Below are positions 54,427-64,000 of a stretch of DNA of 64,000 bases, piece by piece. The position numbers were made by a program, and so were the translations under genes. The notes under the pieces are model-generated. The model searched no databases, had not been told where the DNA came from, and worked only from the letters and a program-made list of their open reading frames with translations. Source of the DNA: Okapia johnstoni (Eukaryota > Chordata > Mammalia > Artiodactyla > Giraffidae); assembly GCA_024291935.2 (NCBI GenBank), contig CM044310.1, forward strand, positions 82,706,713 to 82,770,712, written 5' to 3'. Numbering within the stretch: the stretch's first letter is position 1; each line of letters begins with the position of its first letter.

Positions 54427-54640
54427 ATGTGCTCAGTTGATCAGTTGTGTCTTTGTGACCCCATGGACTGTAGCCCGCCAGGCTCCTCTGTCCGTGAAGT
54501 TTTCCAGACAAGAATACCAGAGTGGGTTGCTGTTTCCTACTCCAGGGCATCTTTCTGACTCAGGGATCGAACGCACATCCCTTGGGTCTCTTGCATTGGC
54601 AAGCAGATTCTTTACCACTAGAGCCACCTGGGAAGCCCCA
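54427..54640 (-). mobile_element. Bov-tA SINE
   Basis: Antisense copy with a small deletion in the BovB-type part (cagttgtgtctttgtgaccc) and a complete head (actagagccacctgggaagc). Confidence 0.94.
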
Positions 54641-55739
54641 TTCAATGATGAGGTTCCCATAAAGAGGATCAATTCCTGATAAAGCTCCCAACAGAATAGA
54701 ATATAACTTCCTCTTGATTTACACACAAACAGCAATCCTAGAAAGTTCGGTGTTAAATAATATTGTGCCAAAGACAAAAACCTTTGATATTAAATGTGAA
54801 ATCAAGTTAGAGTCTAGGCGCCAAGCATTATACCTGTCTTGATGTTTAGTGGATAAACTCTTTGTGTGAAGAGCTGTCCGCACTTTGCAAGGGGATCTGG
54901 CATGCAGGTCCTTACCTACTAAATGCTGTTAACACACCCCAATCTTTGTGACAAGCAAAAACATCCCTGTATGATTTTAACCTCCCCACCGCCATCCGTA
55001 ATCAGGCCACCCTGGGTTCTTCTCCAGCTTCCTTCTCTGCCATGTCCCTCCTCATCTACTATACTCCAGCCACACTGGCATTGTAATCTGAGTGAGGAAT
55101 GCTCTGGGCGGGTGGAATAGCCAGTGGAAAAGTCCTGAGGTAGGAGTGTATCTGGCGTGGCTCCCAAATAGTAAAGAGACCAGTGTGGCCAGAGCAGGGT
55201 GAGTGAAGTAAGGCATGAAAGCAGAGACAATGGGGGCTTGAATTAGGACCTCTGAGATCGTTAAAAGGACCAACATTTAAAATAAAAAACGGTGGCTTCT
55301 TTTGATACGTCAGGAGATTTGGCAAAACTGGGTCTCCATTCTTCCCTATCTGCTTAGCAACCTTTGGCCAGCTTTGGCCCTTATTGCAGGCAACTTTGCT
55401 CTTCAATTTACCACAAGCCCCACCTGTCCCTATTGCCCCATACCACCCCCTGCTTTGCTCATGTATGTTGCCTGTCTGCCCCTACAGGCATTTGAGTATG
55501 TAACCCCTGGTGAGGGGAGGGTGCTAGGAAGTACAGTGGGGGTGAGGGTGAAAGAAGAAAGCAGTTCCCCCTTCCTGGCTCTGGAGAAAACGACCCCAGC
55601 CTCCAGAGTGGCTGAGGGTGAGGTCTCCTCCCCGCTGCAGCTCTGTGCTGCACTCCCAGGCCGCCTGCTGCGAAAGTGTCTCAGCAGGGGAGGCCGAGGC
55701 AGGGGCACCCGTGAGGACGTCTCGAGGAAATAGTGAAAA
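54641..55739. other. Mostly unique DNA with old LINE remnants
   Basis: L2-like text near 54990-55085 (actatactccagccacactg) and an old LINE-type module at 55085-55250 (ggaaaagtcctgaggtagga). A GC-rich stretch at 55480-55730 gives overlapping frames of 64-143 codons without domains. Confidence 0.38.
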
Positions 55740-55990
55740 TATTTTCCCAGGGAAAGCCAACACTGCTATTCGTTTTTGTTGCTTAGATTATATGTGTTAT
55801 TTATTTTTTAAGTGGTCTGTCATTATTGGTGAATGGGGAAGGCACCCGGCCTCACAATACAACCAAAATTTTAGATATTGTAAATGTAGTTATTAACAAA
55901 TGAGCTTTTCATCTTTGGGGAAGGCCCCCGATGTGAAGCCCTCAGGGGCTGGGATTCTCGTTAATGGGTAATTACAGCTCACAAGGAGGG
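55740..55990. promoter_or_regulatory. Candidate conserved non-coding element
   Basis: Repeat-free AT-rich sequence with attattggtgaatgggg, ttattaacaaatgagc and gttaatgggtaattacagct, the last a double homeodomain-like core. Suggestive of a developmental enhancer but supported by motif appearance alone. Confidence 0.35.
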
Positions 55991-56159
55991 GGTGGCCTGG
56001 GTCTTGTGAAGCAGACAGGGTGGGACTTTTCATATCCTCTGTGTCAAGGCTCTTGGATCCATGTGTATATTCATTCAAAAATATGTTCTTGGTGTCTGCT
56101 TTGTATGAGGTGCAGTTCTGCAAGCTGAGAAAAAAGCAATGAATGATGATATTAATGTG

Positions 56160-56290
56160 AACAATAAAAACCATCACTGTGCACTGTTCTGAGTGTTCTA
56201 CGTGTTACCTCCTTTGATCATCCCAACAGTCCTGTGAGGTCAAGTTATCCCCATTTTACAGATGTGGAAACTGAGGCACAGGGAGAAACA
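56160..56290 (-). mobile_element. MIR SINE fragment
   Basis: Antisense MIR: tgatcatcccaacagtcctg and attttacagatgtggaaactg. Confidence 0.8.
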
Positions 56291-56764
56291 AGAGACATGG
56301 GCTTCCTTGATAAAGGAGACAGACTACAAATGGGAAATTTCAGTGCCATGAAAAAAGTGGAGCAAGTTCAGGTGATGGAGAAGGCCCTGGAGAGGCTGGA
56401 TGGTCAGAGAAGTCCTCGGTGAGGAGGTGGTGGTGAGAAGGAGCCAACCCCAGAAAGATTTTGGGGAGAGAAGAGCAACTGCCAAGGCCCTGACATGGAA
56501 ATAATCAGGTGGTGAGTAAAGAAACAGAAAGAAGGAAGCTGGAACAGAGTGGGTGTGTGTGGTTTCGCTGAGGAAATCGAATGCCCTCTGACCCTGGACT
56601 TTCCAATGGCCTAGGGAGAGTTACATATTGGGGACCCCAGCTGCCGAGGCCGGGGGTGGGAGGAAGGGTGGAGGAGAGTGGAAAGAACACTTGGGTATTT
56701 GAATTGTCCCTCACATGTGGGGGGCTGACCAAGAAGGTACTGCCACTTCAGGCTGGGTTCATTT
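56291..56764. other. Unassigned DNA
   Basis: Old LINE-type module text possible (ggtgatggagaaggccctgg). No gene. Confidence 0.35.
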
Positions 56765-56910
56765 TTTAAAAATTTATTTTACTGAAGTGTAGTTAATTTA
56801 CAGTGTGGTGTTAACTTCTGCTGTACAGTAAAGTGATTTCAGTTATACATATGTTTGCATTCTTTTTCATATTCTTTTCCATTATAGTTTATCATAGGAT
56901 ATTGAATATA
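56765..56910 (-). mobile_element. L1 3' end, segment 1
   Basis: Antisense L1 tail: tttattttactgaagtgtag, gctgtacagtaaagtgattt, catcataggatattgaata-like text. Broken by a SINE. Confidence 0.9.
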
Positions 56911-57131
56911 GTGATGGCTTCCCAGGTGGCTCAGTGGTAAAGAATCCATAGGCTAATGCAAGAGATGTAGGAGATGTGGGTTCAATCCCTGGATCGGGAA
57001 GATCCCCTGGAGAAGGAAACAGCAGCCCACTCCCGTATTCTTATCTGGGGAATCCCATGGACAGAGGAGCCTGGCGGTCTACAATCCATGGGGCCACAGA
57101 GAATCGGACAGGACCGAGTGACTGACCACAC
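56911..57131 (+). mobile_element. Bov-tA SINE in L1
   Basis: Sense copy (gcttcccaggtggctcagtg ... gacaggaccgagtgactgac). Flanks attgaatata (56901-56910) and attgaatgta (57132-57141) are a 10-bp target duplication with one change. The L1 order is continuous across it. Confidence 0.95.
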
Positions 57132-57245
57132 ATTGAATGTACTTCCGAGTGCTATACAGTAGGACCTTGTTGTTTATCCGTTCTGTACAAAATAGTTTGC
57201 ATCTGCTAATCACAAACTCCCAATCCTTCCCTCCCAGATGCCCCC
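57132..57245 (-). mobile_element. L1 3' end, segment 2
   Basis: gtgctatacagtaggacctt, gttgtttatccgttctgtac, then tcccaatccttccctcc, as expected for antisense L1 3'-UTR. Confidence 0.9.
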
Positions 57246-57725
57246 TCACCCCCGCCCCAGGCTGGGTTTCTAAAGTAGAGTTGAAGGACATCTCCCCTTT
57301 CCCCCTACCTCTTCCACTTAGGAATTTCTTGCAGCTCTTATTACTTATACAGATTCTTGGGTTCACTGTATCCTCTTAAGGCCACATGTCTCCACGTAGA
57401 GCCCAGGAGCCTACAGGTTGACCTAGAGGATTCTGGAGCACATGGAAATTTGAGAGCTGGGTAGCCAAGAATTCCTGACTAGAGACCAAGTATCCAGGGA
57501 GGAGGGAGGTGAGACTCTCCCTCTGGAACCTCAGAGCTGTTCAGGGCTTCCTGCTACCAGGTGCCCCATGGAGAGGGGCCTTTCACATGCTGGGTAGAGA
57601 GGCTCTTTACAACATGACCAGCGAGCCAGGATTGATGGTGGTTTTAGTCCAGGGCCAAGGAGCTGGAGGGGGGACACTCTGAGCTGAAGGTGCCACCTGC
57701 AAGGCTCGGTCACCAGAGAGGAGCT
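57246..57725. other. Unassigned intergenic DNA
   Basis: No recognised repeat. An 88-codon minus-strand frame (57531-57797) runs into a SINE. Confidence 0.35.
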
Positions 57726-57736
57726 GACTTCAGTGC

Positions 57737-57941
57737 CTGCGAGCTCAGTTGCTTCAGTTGTGTCCAGCTCTTTGCGACCCTGTGAACCATGACCCACCAG
57801 GCTCCTCTGTCCATGGGATTCTCCAGGTAAGAATACTGGAGTGGTTTGCCAGGCCCTCCTTCAGGGGATCTTCCTTCCTGACCCAAGGATCAAACCTGCA
57901 TCTCTTATGTCTCCTGCATTGGCAGGCACCTGGGAAGCCTC
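57737..57941 (-). mobile_element. Full-length Bov-tA SINE with 11-bp target duplication
   Basis: Antisense copy (agctcagttgcttcagttgt ... ggcacctgggaagcct). A perfect duplication, gacttcagtgc, flanks it (57726-57736 and 57942-57952). Confidence 0.95.
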
Positions 57942-58064
57942 GACTTCAGTGCAGAGACCCCTAAGTGCAAAACAGGACCAAAGGGCCCCAGTTCCAGAAA
58001 GTTTTAGTTCAAGACAGTGAAGAATCTTGCAACAGCTGTAGCTGTCCAACAGCTAGAGATGTGG

Positions 58065-58262
58065 ACTTCAAGGCCATGCAGACCAGGGTGTCATCTTAGC
58101 TCTTTACTGTCAGATCTTGAACCAGCGATTAGCCTCCTGCTGCCTAAGCTTTCTCATCCATAAAATGGGGACAATGATAGCTGCCAGTCATGAATATGAA
58201 ATGAGTTAATACATGGACAGTGCTACATTGCACCCAGCAAGCATTCAATAAATGCCAGCTGC
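58065..58262 (+). mobile_element. MIR SINE
   Basis: Sense MIR: gcctcctgctgcctaagctt, tcatccataaaatggggaca, gtgctacattgcacccagca, caataaatgccagc. The head is diverged. Confidence 0.82.
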
Positions 58263-58899
58263 AGTTGGCATTATGTTCTTACAACTACGAATGGAAGGAC
58301 TTGCCTTTGTAGGCTGATCAACCTCCTGTGATGATGGAGGTGGTCTATAATGCTCCCTGTTGATCTGAGGGGCATTTGGAAGACCCTTCCACCTGAAAGC
58401 AAGGTTTCTGTCTGCTTGCTATTGTTATCGGTCAAAATGGTGGTGGCTTTGCCTTCCAGGTATGGCCTCTCTCTGGGGTGTCTCCTAGGGAACTGGGAGG
58501 ATAAAGAGGCAGACCCAGTATTTAGGCTCAGCTCAGCCATGGGGGGTTCTCTCAACATCTGTTTGCTATTTGTCATTGGAGGGGTTTTCCCCATCACTGG
58601 AACATCACCGAGTTATCCGGAATTCTCAGGCCTTTGAGGAAGTGTGCCATGCAGCTCAGTAGTGTGGCTTGAATCAGGTGAGAATCTTTTTTCTGGAGGG
58701 CTCTGCATCTGGGGACTGTATGCTCCTCAATCCATAAACACCCCTGGCAAACACTTCTGGTTCACTCTGAGACTGGGTTCTGTTTGAGGAGAGCCTGTAG
58801 ACACTGAGACGGCAGGACAGGGTCTAATAATAATGAAGGTAAAGATGAAGAGAAGGAGGAGAAAGGGGAAAGAGAAAATGATGAAGAGGATGACCATGA
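58263..58899. other. Unassigned intergenic DNA
   Basis: Frames of 95-108 codons on opposite strands without domains. A purine-rich gaaggaggagaaaggggaaa tract at 58852-58871. Confidence 0.35.
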
Positions 58900-59125
58900 T
58901 TACTATTGCATCTCCAATTTCTGGGCACTCACAGTGTGTCAGAGACCCATACAATGCTCCACACCCATGATCCTAGCCAGTCTCTGTAGTAATCTTACAA
59001 GGCAGGGACTATCATCTCCACTTTATTGAGAAGGGAACCGAGGCCTATAGAATTGAAGCTCCATTTTCAAGGCTACCAGAAAAGCAGTAGGCAGAGCCAG
59101 GATTAGAACTTAGTTCTGGGTGTCC
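58900..59125 (-). mobile_element. MIR SINE
   Basis: Antisense MIR: gggcactcacagtgtgtcag, gtagtaatcttacaaggcag, ctccactttattgagaaggg, ggcagagccaggattagaac. Near complete. Confidence 0.82.
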
Positions 59126-60389
59126 TTGTCCTTGATCACAGAGCATCACTGTCTGGAGGCAGCCGTCCCAGTGACCTTGGTCCATTGGGAGTTGAGACTG
59201 ACTCCCTGAGAAAGAAGGACCAGTGTGGGGCACCAGCTTGATGCCAGCTGAGTGAGCTCAAGACAGGGAGCCTGGAGGGCTGTGCAGCACGAAAGGAGAG
59301 ACTTGGACGTACAGGCTGCCTCTAAGGAAAGATCTCCTTTCTCCCCAAGATTGGACTGGACTACTCCCTTGGGGTCTCACACTCCCTTGGTATTGCCAGA
59401 CAAGGCAGCGATAACCACTCGATTTCAACAGAAATCATTTATTTTTTCCTCCTTCCCAACTGGCCTCTCCCCTGAGACCCAGGTGTTAATGAAATCAAAC
59501 AAAATGAAAATGGGTAAATTATTGCAAAGCTCTGAACACCTCCGCCGGGCCACGCCTCACTAGTTTCCAATACCACCTCATCTGGGAGGCTACCGGAGAA
59601 GCCGAAGCAATTTTGTCCCATGGGCGAGGTGCTGGAAGGGAGGGACAAAAAAGACAAGATATTGCAATCAGGAGGTCGCTGACCCAGGCTTTTGTGTAAT
59701 TATAGAATTTCATTTCGGGCCAACTGGACTGACGGCTGAGATTGTTGGCAAATTAGTGGAAAAAAATAAAGCAATTTTTAGCATCCTCGAAAGAGTCGCC
59801 ACCCCAGTGCGTTGTCAGGGGCCCAGGGTGAGGGAGGAAGGGGACGGATGGAGAGGAGAACCAAGATTGGAAGCAGCCAGTCAATAGGATTTTACAAGGC
59901 TGATACGTTTTAATCTAAGACCTGGAGCTTGCGCTCAGCATTGTCCCAAGGGAATGGGCCCTGCTACCTTTGGGGTTTGTCTTCAGAACGGAAGATACTG
60001 AGACAAGAGGCTGCCCATTTCTCCCAGAATTAGAGTGGGTGGGGGTTAGTTCCAAATAGTGCCCAGATCAATCTGACTCACGTTCTTGGATTTGCCTCAG
60101 TTTTTTCTTTCCTCATAACATGGGGAGCAAGGACATTCACCTCGTAAAGTTATAACAGCCCAGTCTATCATAGATGGGAAAGTGCTCTGCCCATTAAAAT
60201 GAAATCTGGTATTGCTTGCTATTACACTTTCCAAGCTTTTACTCTGAAAATCGCTTTTAATTGTTCGCAAATATAGCTAGCATTGAGTGTTACTCTTCAT
60301 CCTTATCACATATTACCTTTATTATGCTTTGCTGTATCTGCTCCTGTACCAACTGTCTAGTGTCTTGTTTGACAGTCTTTTTTGTTTTT
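59126..60389. promoter_or_regulatory. Repeat-poor block with candidate conserved element at 59500-59850
   Basis: About 1.25 kb without named repeats. Inside, 59500-59850 has scattered CpGs (cacctccgccgggccacgcc, ggagaagccgaagca) and a homeodomain-like tgtaattatagaatttcatt segment. It also has an AT-rich caaattagtggaaaaaaata segment that looks constrained. Frames of 64-103 codons have no domain. A regulatory role is inference. Confidence 0.35.
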
Positions 60390-60504
60390 TAAACTTTTTA
60401 TTTTGTTATGGAATATAGCTGATTAGCCATGTTGAGATAGTTTCAGGTGGACAGCAAAGGAACTCAGCCATACATATACATGTATCCATTCTCCTCCTCC
60501 AAGG
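60390..60504 (-). mobile_element. L1 3' end, segment 1
   Basis: Antisense L1 tail with aactttttattttgttatgg, cagcaaaggaactcagccat and acatatacatgtatccattc. Interrupted by a SINE. Confidence 0.9.
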
Positions 60505-60713
60505 GAGCTTCTCTGATGGCTCAGTGGTAAAAAAAAAATTCACCTGCCAATGCTGGAGACCAGGTTCAATCTCTGGGTAGGGAAGATCCCCTGGTGAAGG
60601 AAATTGCAACCCACTCCAGTATTCCTGCTGGGAAATCCCACGGACAGAGGAGGTTGGAGGGCCACAGTCCATGGAGTCATAAAGAGTCAAACACAACTTA
60701 GCAACTAAACAAC
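60505..60713 (+). mobile_element. Bov-tA SINE in L1
   Basis: Sense copy with gcttctctgatggctcagtg, a run of A in the head (60530-60538) and a BovB-type tail (gagtcaaacacaacttagca). Flanks attctcctcctccaa and attctcccccaaa show a diverged target duplication. Confidence 0.93.
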
Positions 60714-60900
60714 AGCAATTCTCCCCCAAACTCGCCTCCCATCCAGGCTGCCACGTAACACTGAGCAGAGTTCCATGTGCTATACAGTAGGTCGTTGTTG
60801 GTTATCCATTTTAAATATAGCAGTGAGTATCTGTCCATCCCTAATTCCCTAACTATCCCTTCCCTCTGTCCTTCACCCTGGCAACTATAAGTTTGCTTCT
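60714..60900 (-). mobile_element. L1 3' end, segment 2
   Basis: ttccatgtgctatacagtag, gttggttatccattttaaat, ccctggcaactataagtttg continue the antisense L1 3'-UTR. Confidence 0.88.
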
Positions 60901-61007
60901 TAAGTCTTTGACAATCTTCTTTAGATTGTCTTATTTTAAACATTTTTTACTTAAATTTTTTGGCTAGATTTATTCCAAGCCAAACAGCCATGAACTCAGA
61001 GATTTTA

Positions 61008-61293
61008 TAGGCTAGAGGCAATGGCACCCCACTCCAGTACTCTTGCCTGAAAAATCCCATGGACGGAGGAGACTTGCAGGCTACAGTCCATGGGGTCGCT
61101 AAGAGTCGGACACGACTGAGCGACTTCACTTTCACTTTTCCCTTTCATGCACTGGAGAAGGAAATGGCAACCCACTCCAGTATTCTTGCCTGGAGAATCC
61201 CAGGGACGGGGGAGCCTGGTGGGCTGCCGTCTGTGGGGTCGCACAGAGTCGGACACGACTGAAGCGACTTAGCAGCAGCAGCAGCAGCAGCAG
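61008..61293 (+). mobile_element. BOV-A2 dimeric SINE with (AGC)n tail
   Basis: Two BovB-derived A monomers in tandem (61011-61135 and 61150-61265). They are joined by a linker with cttcactttcacttttccc and tcatgcactggagaaggaa. The second ends in cgacttagcagcagcag, a (CAG)n of about eight units to 61292. BOV-A2 is a bovid-specific SINE type. This copy is little diverged and the repeat is a likely length polymorphism. Confidence 0.96.
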
Positions 61294-61973
61294 TGTATTT
61301 TCTAAAACAGACAACAAGAAATATCTATTATCATTTAATATACTGTTTGTGAAATTTCAGATCCACATGATGATGCTTGCCAAACTAGCAGTGACAAAAG
61401 GCCAGTTTCTCTTCTTCCAGCTCACTTTGGTGGAGGCACAGTTCACTTCACGAGGTTACCATGAAGTTCCCTCCACACACTCCTTGCCACCAGAACAGGT
61501 TTTATCTTGTTTGTAGAAATGAGTCCACAGACCAGGAACTTGGATATTGTGGCAATTCCAAAGTTATTGACAATTCCAATAACATTTTCTCAATATTTAC
61601 CTTCAGTTTCTATACTTGGCATCAATCAATACGAAAGAGTTCATGGCCCTGCAGTGATCGTTGGCCACATTTGGAGCAGCCCAGGCGTGCAAATACTGGA
61701 ACACACTGATCTTGGGGAGAGAGGGTCCAAAGAAGAATCAGCAGATTCGGTCAGCAGGGACTTAGAATTTCTCAGCCTCAGTTTATCTGTCTATAAAATG
61801 GGTCAAACTGATGTGGCTCCCAGACTGCTGCCCTTCCTTCTCCTGCACCAAAGACTTTATTCATCCTGGGAACATCCCTCCTCTGGGGCCATTACAGGGG
61901 ATGGAAAGAAACTTCACAGGAAGACCAGAGTATTAAACAGATGAATGTGAAATTCAAGAGATAACTCTTCTTC
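61294..61973. other. Unassigned intergenic DNA
   Basis: A 145-codon frame (61507-61944) is open but has no domain, splice or promoter context. The DNA is AT-balanced and repeat-poor, with a possible MIR core near 61775 (agtttatctgtctataaaat). Confidence 0.38.
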
Positions 61974-62027
61974 TGTGCCCCCTGCAGTGGAAGCATGGAG
62001 TCTTAACCAGTGAACTGCCAGGGAACT
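61974..62027 (-). mobile_element. CHR-type SINE head fragment
   Basis: ccccctgcagtggaagcatg and aaccagtgaactgccaggga are the antisense head of a CHR SINE; the rest is absent. Confidence 0.75.
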
Positions 62028-63105
62028 CCTCCTTGCAGGGTTATTAATACGTCTGTCTTAGAAGGAAAGTTCTTAAGGATCAGAGGGAGGATGAAACTTT
62101 CTTGAAGACATCCAGCCAGGTGGTGGACCCAGAACACAAACCCAGAGGCGCATGACTCCCAAGTGCTGTGGCCATGACTGGATCAGTCCACTCGGGAAGT
62201 GGGATCCTCATTCCCCGTCTCTCCCTCGTGAACCAGCTGGAGGGTGAGGTAAACAGCAAAGCTGAATGAGGCACCAGCAAGGGGTCTGCATTCACCTCAG
62301 CCCATTCAGGGTTTCCCACTAATATCTGCTGGTGAGCCAGGCTGGAGAATGCTTGACAGATGAGGTTTTTGATGGTCCCAGGAAAGTCTAGAGGGAACTT
62401 GGGACGTGTCTGAATTCTAGGAAAGACTGGGGAGAAAATTGCAGCTGGGTTTGTCGGTTCTCTAGGAGGGGCAGTGACTGGACATCTGGGAGCAGGAAGG
62501 TCCTCTGTTGTTAGGCCACTGATGATTTGATCACAAATGGCAGCTCTGAAAGTGCCCAGAAGGAGTAGGGGCATAAGAGAAGTTATCAGAGAGCATCCCT
62601 GCCCTCCAGAAACTAGGAGCAGGGAGAAGCCATGGAGTGATTAGAGAGTATTCTGAGAAGTATATGCGGGAGTAATATAAAATGTTATAAAATCCTAGAC
62701 ACAACTGGCATTGTGAAGAGAAAGAGACTGGAAATCAGAGTAGTCTGGGAGGGCTTCCTGGAGGAGGTGAGACTTAATCAGGACCTTAGAGGAGAGAGTA
62801 TGTTAGCCAAGACTCTGAGCTGTAAAGGTCAGAAATCTCATTAAAGCAAAATTTAAAAAAAAAAGAAAATTGGTGGTGGAGGTGGTTCGTATAATCCAGA
62901 AGCTCAGAGTAAAGCATATGGACCCAGTTGCTCCAACAATGTGATCTGAGTTCTGTTTCTATCTGTCCATTTCTTAGCTTTGCATCCCTCTGGGTTGATA
63001 TCATTGCCCATATGGGGCTGGAAAGGTGCCCCTGGTAGCTCCAGGTTGCAAGGTCCTTATACCTTGTGCCTGGAAATATCCCCATGGGATTTTAATTTGT
63101 GGAGG
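62028..63105. other. Unassigned intergenic DNA
   Basis: A weak MIR-like patch near 62090-62165 and an unassigned old repeat at about 62800-63060 (agcaaaatttaaaaaaaaaa followed by ttgctccaacaatgtgatct). A 164-codon minus-strand frame (62080-62574) has no domain. Confidence 0.35.
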
Positions 63106-63549
63106 TGACTGAGTGACGACATGAAGAGGTCTTTGCCACTGAAAGATGTTTATTGCTTACAATTCCCAAGAAGAGGAGCCTGCCTCACCACACAGCCACA
63201 GAGAGAAGCACTATTTTGATTGAGAGTCAGAAGAAGTGGGGGGCGAGTCCAGGCCAGAACTTTTACTGGGTTTTTTTCAGGAAAAGCAGGGCAGAGAAAC
63301 AGTTTGAGATTGGCTAGTCTGAATAATCCTCATGACTCTGGGGTGTGGGAGTGGTCCCTGGTTTCTGGTATTTGGCCCTGGGTTGTTTTAGGGCAGGGGT
63401 AATGTTGCCTTGGTGGGTGAGAGTTTGATGAAGGAGGTGGTTGGAGGGTATGGAGTTGGGATTGGTTGGGTGTATATTGCAATACCTGTCCACAGGTGAG
63501 TTGTTTATTATCTCTAGGAATTAGCCTTGGGAGAGACAGTCCCTCCACA
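63106..63549 (-). mobile_element. Endogenous retrovirus solo LTR (minus strand)
   Basis: On the minus strand it begins tgtggagggactgtc and ends near gtcactcagtca. It has taaaagttctggcctgg as a TATA-like region (complement of about 63253-63270). It also has gactctcaatcaaaatagtg, and an aataaa signal (complement of 63149-63154) before a short U5. No internal retroviral genes adjoin. Different from the LTRs at 3387 and 15700. Confidence 0.68.
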
Positions 63550-63689
63550 GTCAGAGGCCAGATGTATTCAATGCTGGAGTATCAAGAGTACAGAAAATAA
63601 GCACTTATAGTTAATATGGTTGGCTTTATAATGAATGGATGCCAAATAGTCAAGTATAGAATCTGAGAAAACATAGGTGGGAGCAGCTC

Positions 63690-63910
63690 CTTTTCAAATT
63701 TTTAAAATTACTTTAAAACAATTTTAAAGGTTTCATTCCATTTATAGTTATCACAAAATATTGGCTATATTCCGTGTGTTATACAATACATTTACATAGC
63801 CTGTCTTATGCACAATATTTTGTACCTGCCACTCCCCAGTCCCTGTATTGCCCCTCTCTCCCCTCCACACCAGCAACCACTAGTTTCTTCTCTGTATCTG
63901 TGAGTGGAGC
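63690..63910 (-). mobile_element. L1 3'-UTR fragment
   Basis: Antisense L1 tail: aaggtttcattccatttata, atattggctatattccgtgt, accagcaaccactagtttct. Confidence 0.85.
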
Positions 63911-64000
63911 AGTTTTTTCTTGATAACAAATGAGGCTGAGGCCCTCAACCCAAGATGAATAGGAGTTGGTGGATAAATACCCCACTCCCTTGCCCTCCGG
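63911..64000. other. Window-edge sequence, unassigned
   Basis: Short single-copy-looking end. It could be more L1 or unique DNA. Confidence 0.3.

Overview
The window is ruminant nuclear DNA, almost certainly from a bovid such as Bos. The lineage call rests on the repeats: at least six BovB (RTE-type) LINE fragments, about twenty Bov-tA tRNA-derived SINEs, one dimeric BOV-A2 element with an (AGC)n tail, and about eight CHR-type SINEs of cetartiodactyls. These sit on older mammalian layers: L1, L2, MIR, MaLR (MLT1-like) LTRs and hAT fossils. I find no supportable protein-coding gene, tRNA, rRNA or CRISPR array. The longest reading frames (242, 154, 153 and 105 codons) are broken pieces of BovB reverse transcriptase. 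Most other frames run through SINEs or show no domain, start context or splice structure that I recognise.

Layout. 1-9 kb: a BovB tail, a MaLR LTR, CHR and Bov-tA SINEs, an ERV solo LTR (3387-3825), then a repeat-poor block (7344-9222). 9-20 kb: a degenerate minisatellite split by a SINE, a perfect 18-bp hairpin next to a small CpG-rich segment with two octamer motifs (11.9-12.5 kb), an L2 interrupted by a SINE, and a second ERV solo LTR (15700-16178). 20-30 kb: LINE-dominated, with an L1 fragment hosting two BovB insertions, an L1 3' region hosting another, and several SINE nests. 30-37.6 kb: repeat-poor. It holds the most unusual structure, a pair of ~95-bp inverted arms about 0.8 kb apart (35191-36194). 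It also holds a homeodomain/POU-rich, conserved-looking element (36540-36810), a GC-rich segment and a ~545-bp TG-rich array. 37.7-44 kb: a nearly continuous L1 block with BovB, SINE, DNA-transposon and (TA)n parts. 44-64 kb: mixed unique DNA, MIRs, SINEs, MER20- and MER5A-like fossils, BOV-A2 and a third ERV solo LTR (63106-63549).

Interpretation. There is no gene set acting together here. The window looks like a large intron or an intergenic stretch with islands of possible cis-regulatory DNA (8.4-8.7, 12.0-12.55, 35.2-36.8, 55.74-55.99 and 59.5-59.85 kb). Conservation is inferred only from motif content and lack of repeats; a cross-species alignment would be needed to confirm it. All repeat family names and boundaries come from reading the sequence, not from a repeat-masking run, so ends may be off by 5-30 bases and subfamily names are tentative.
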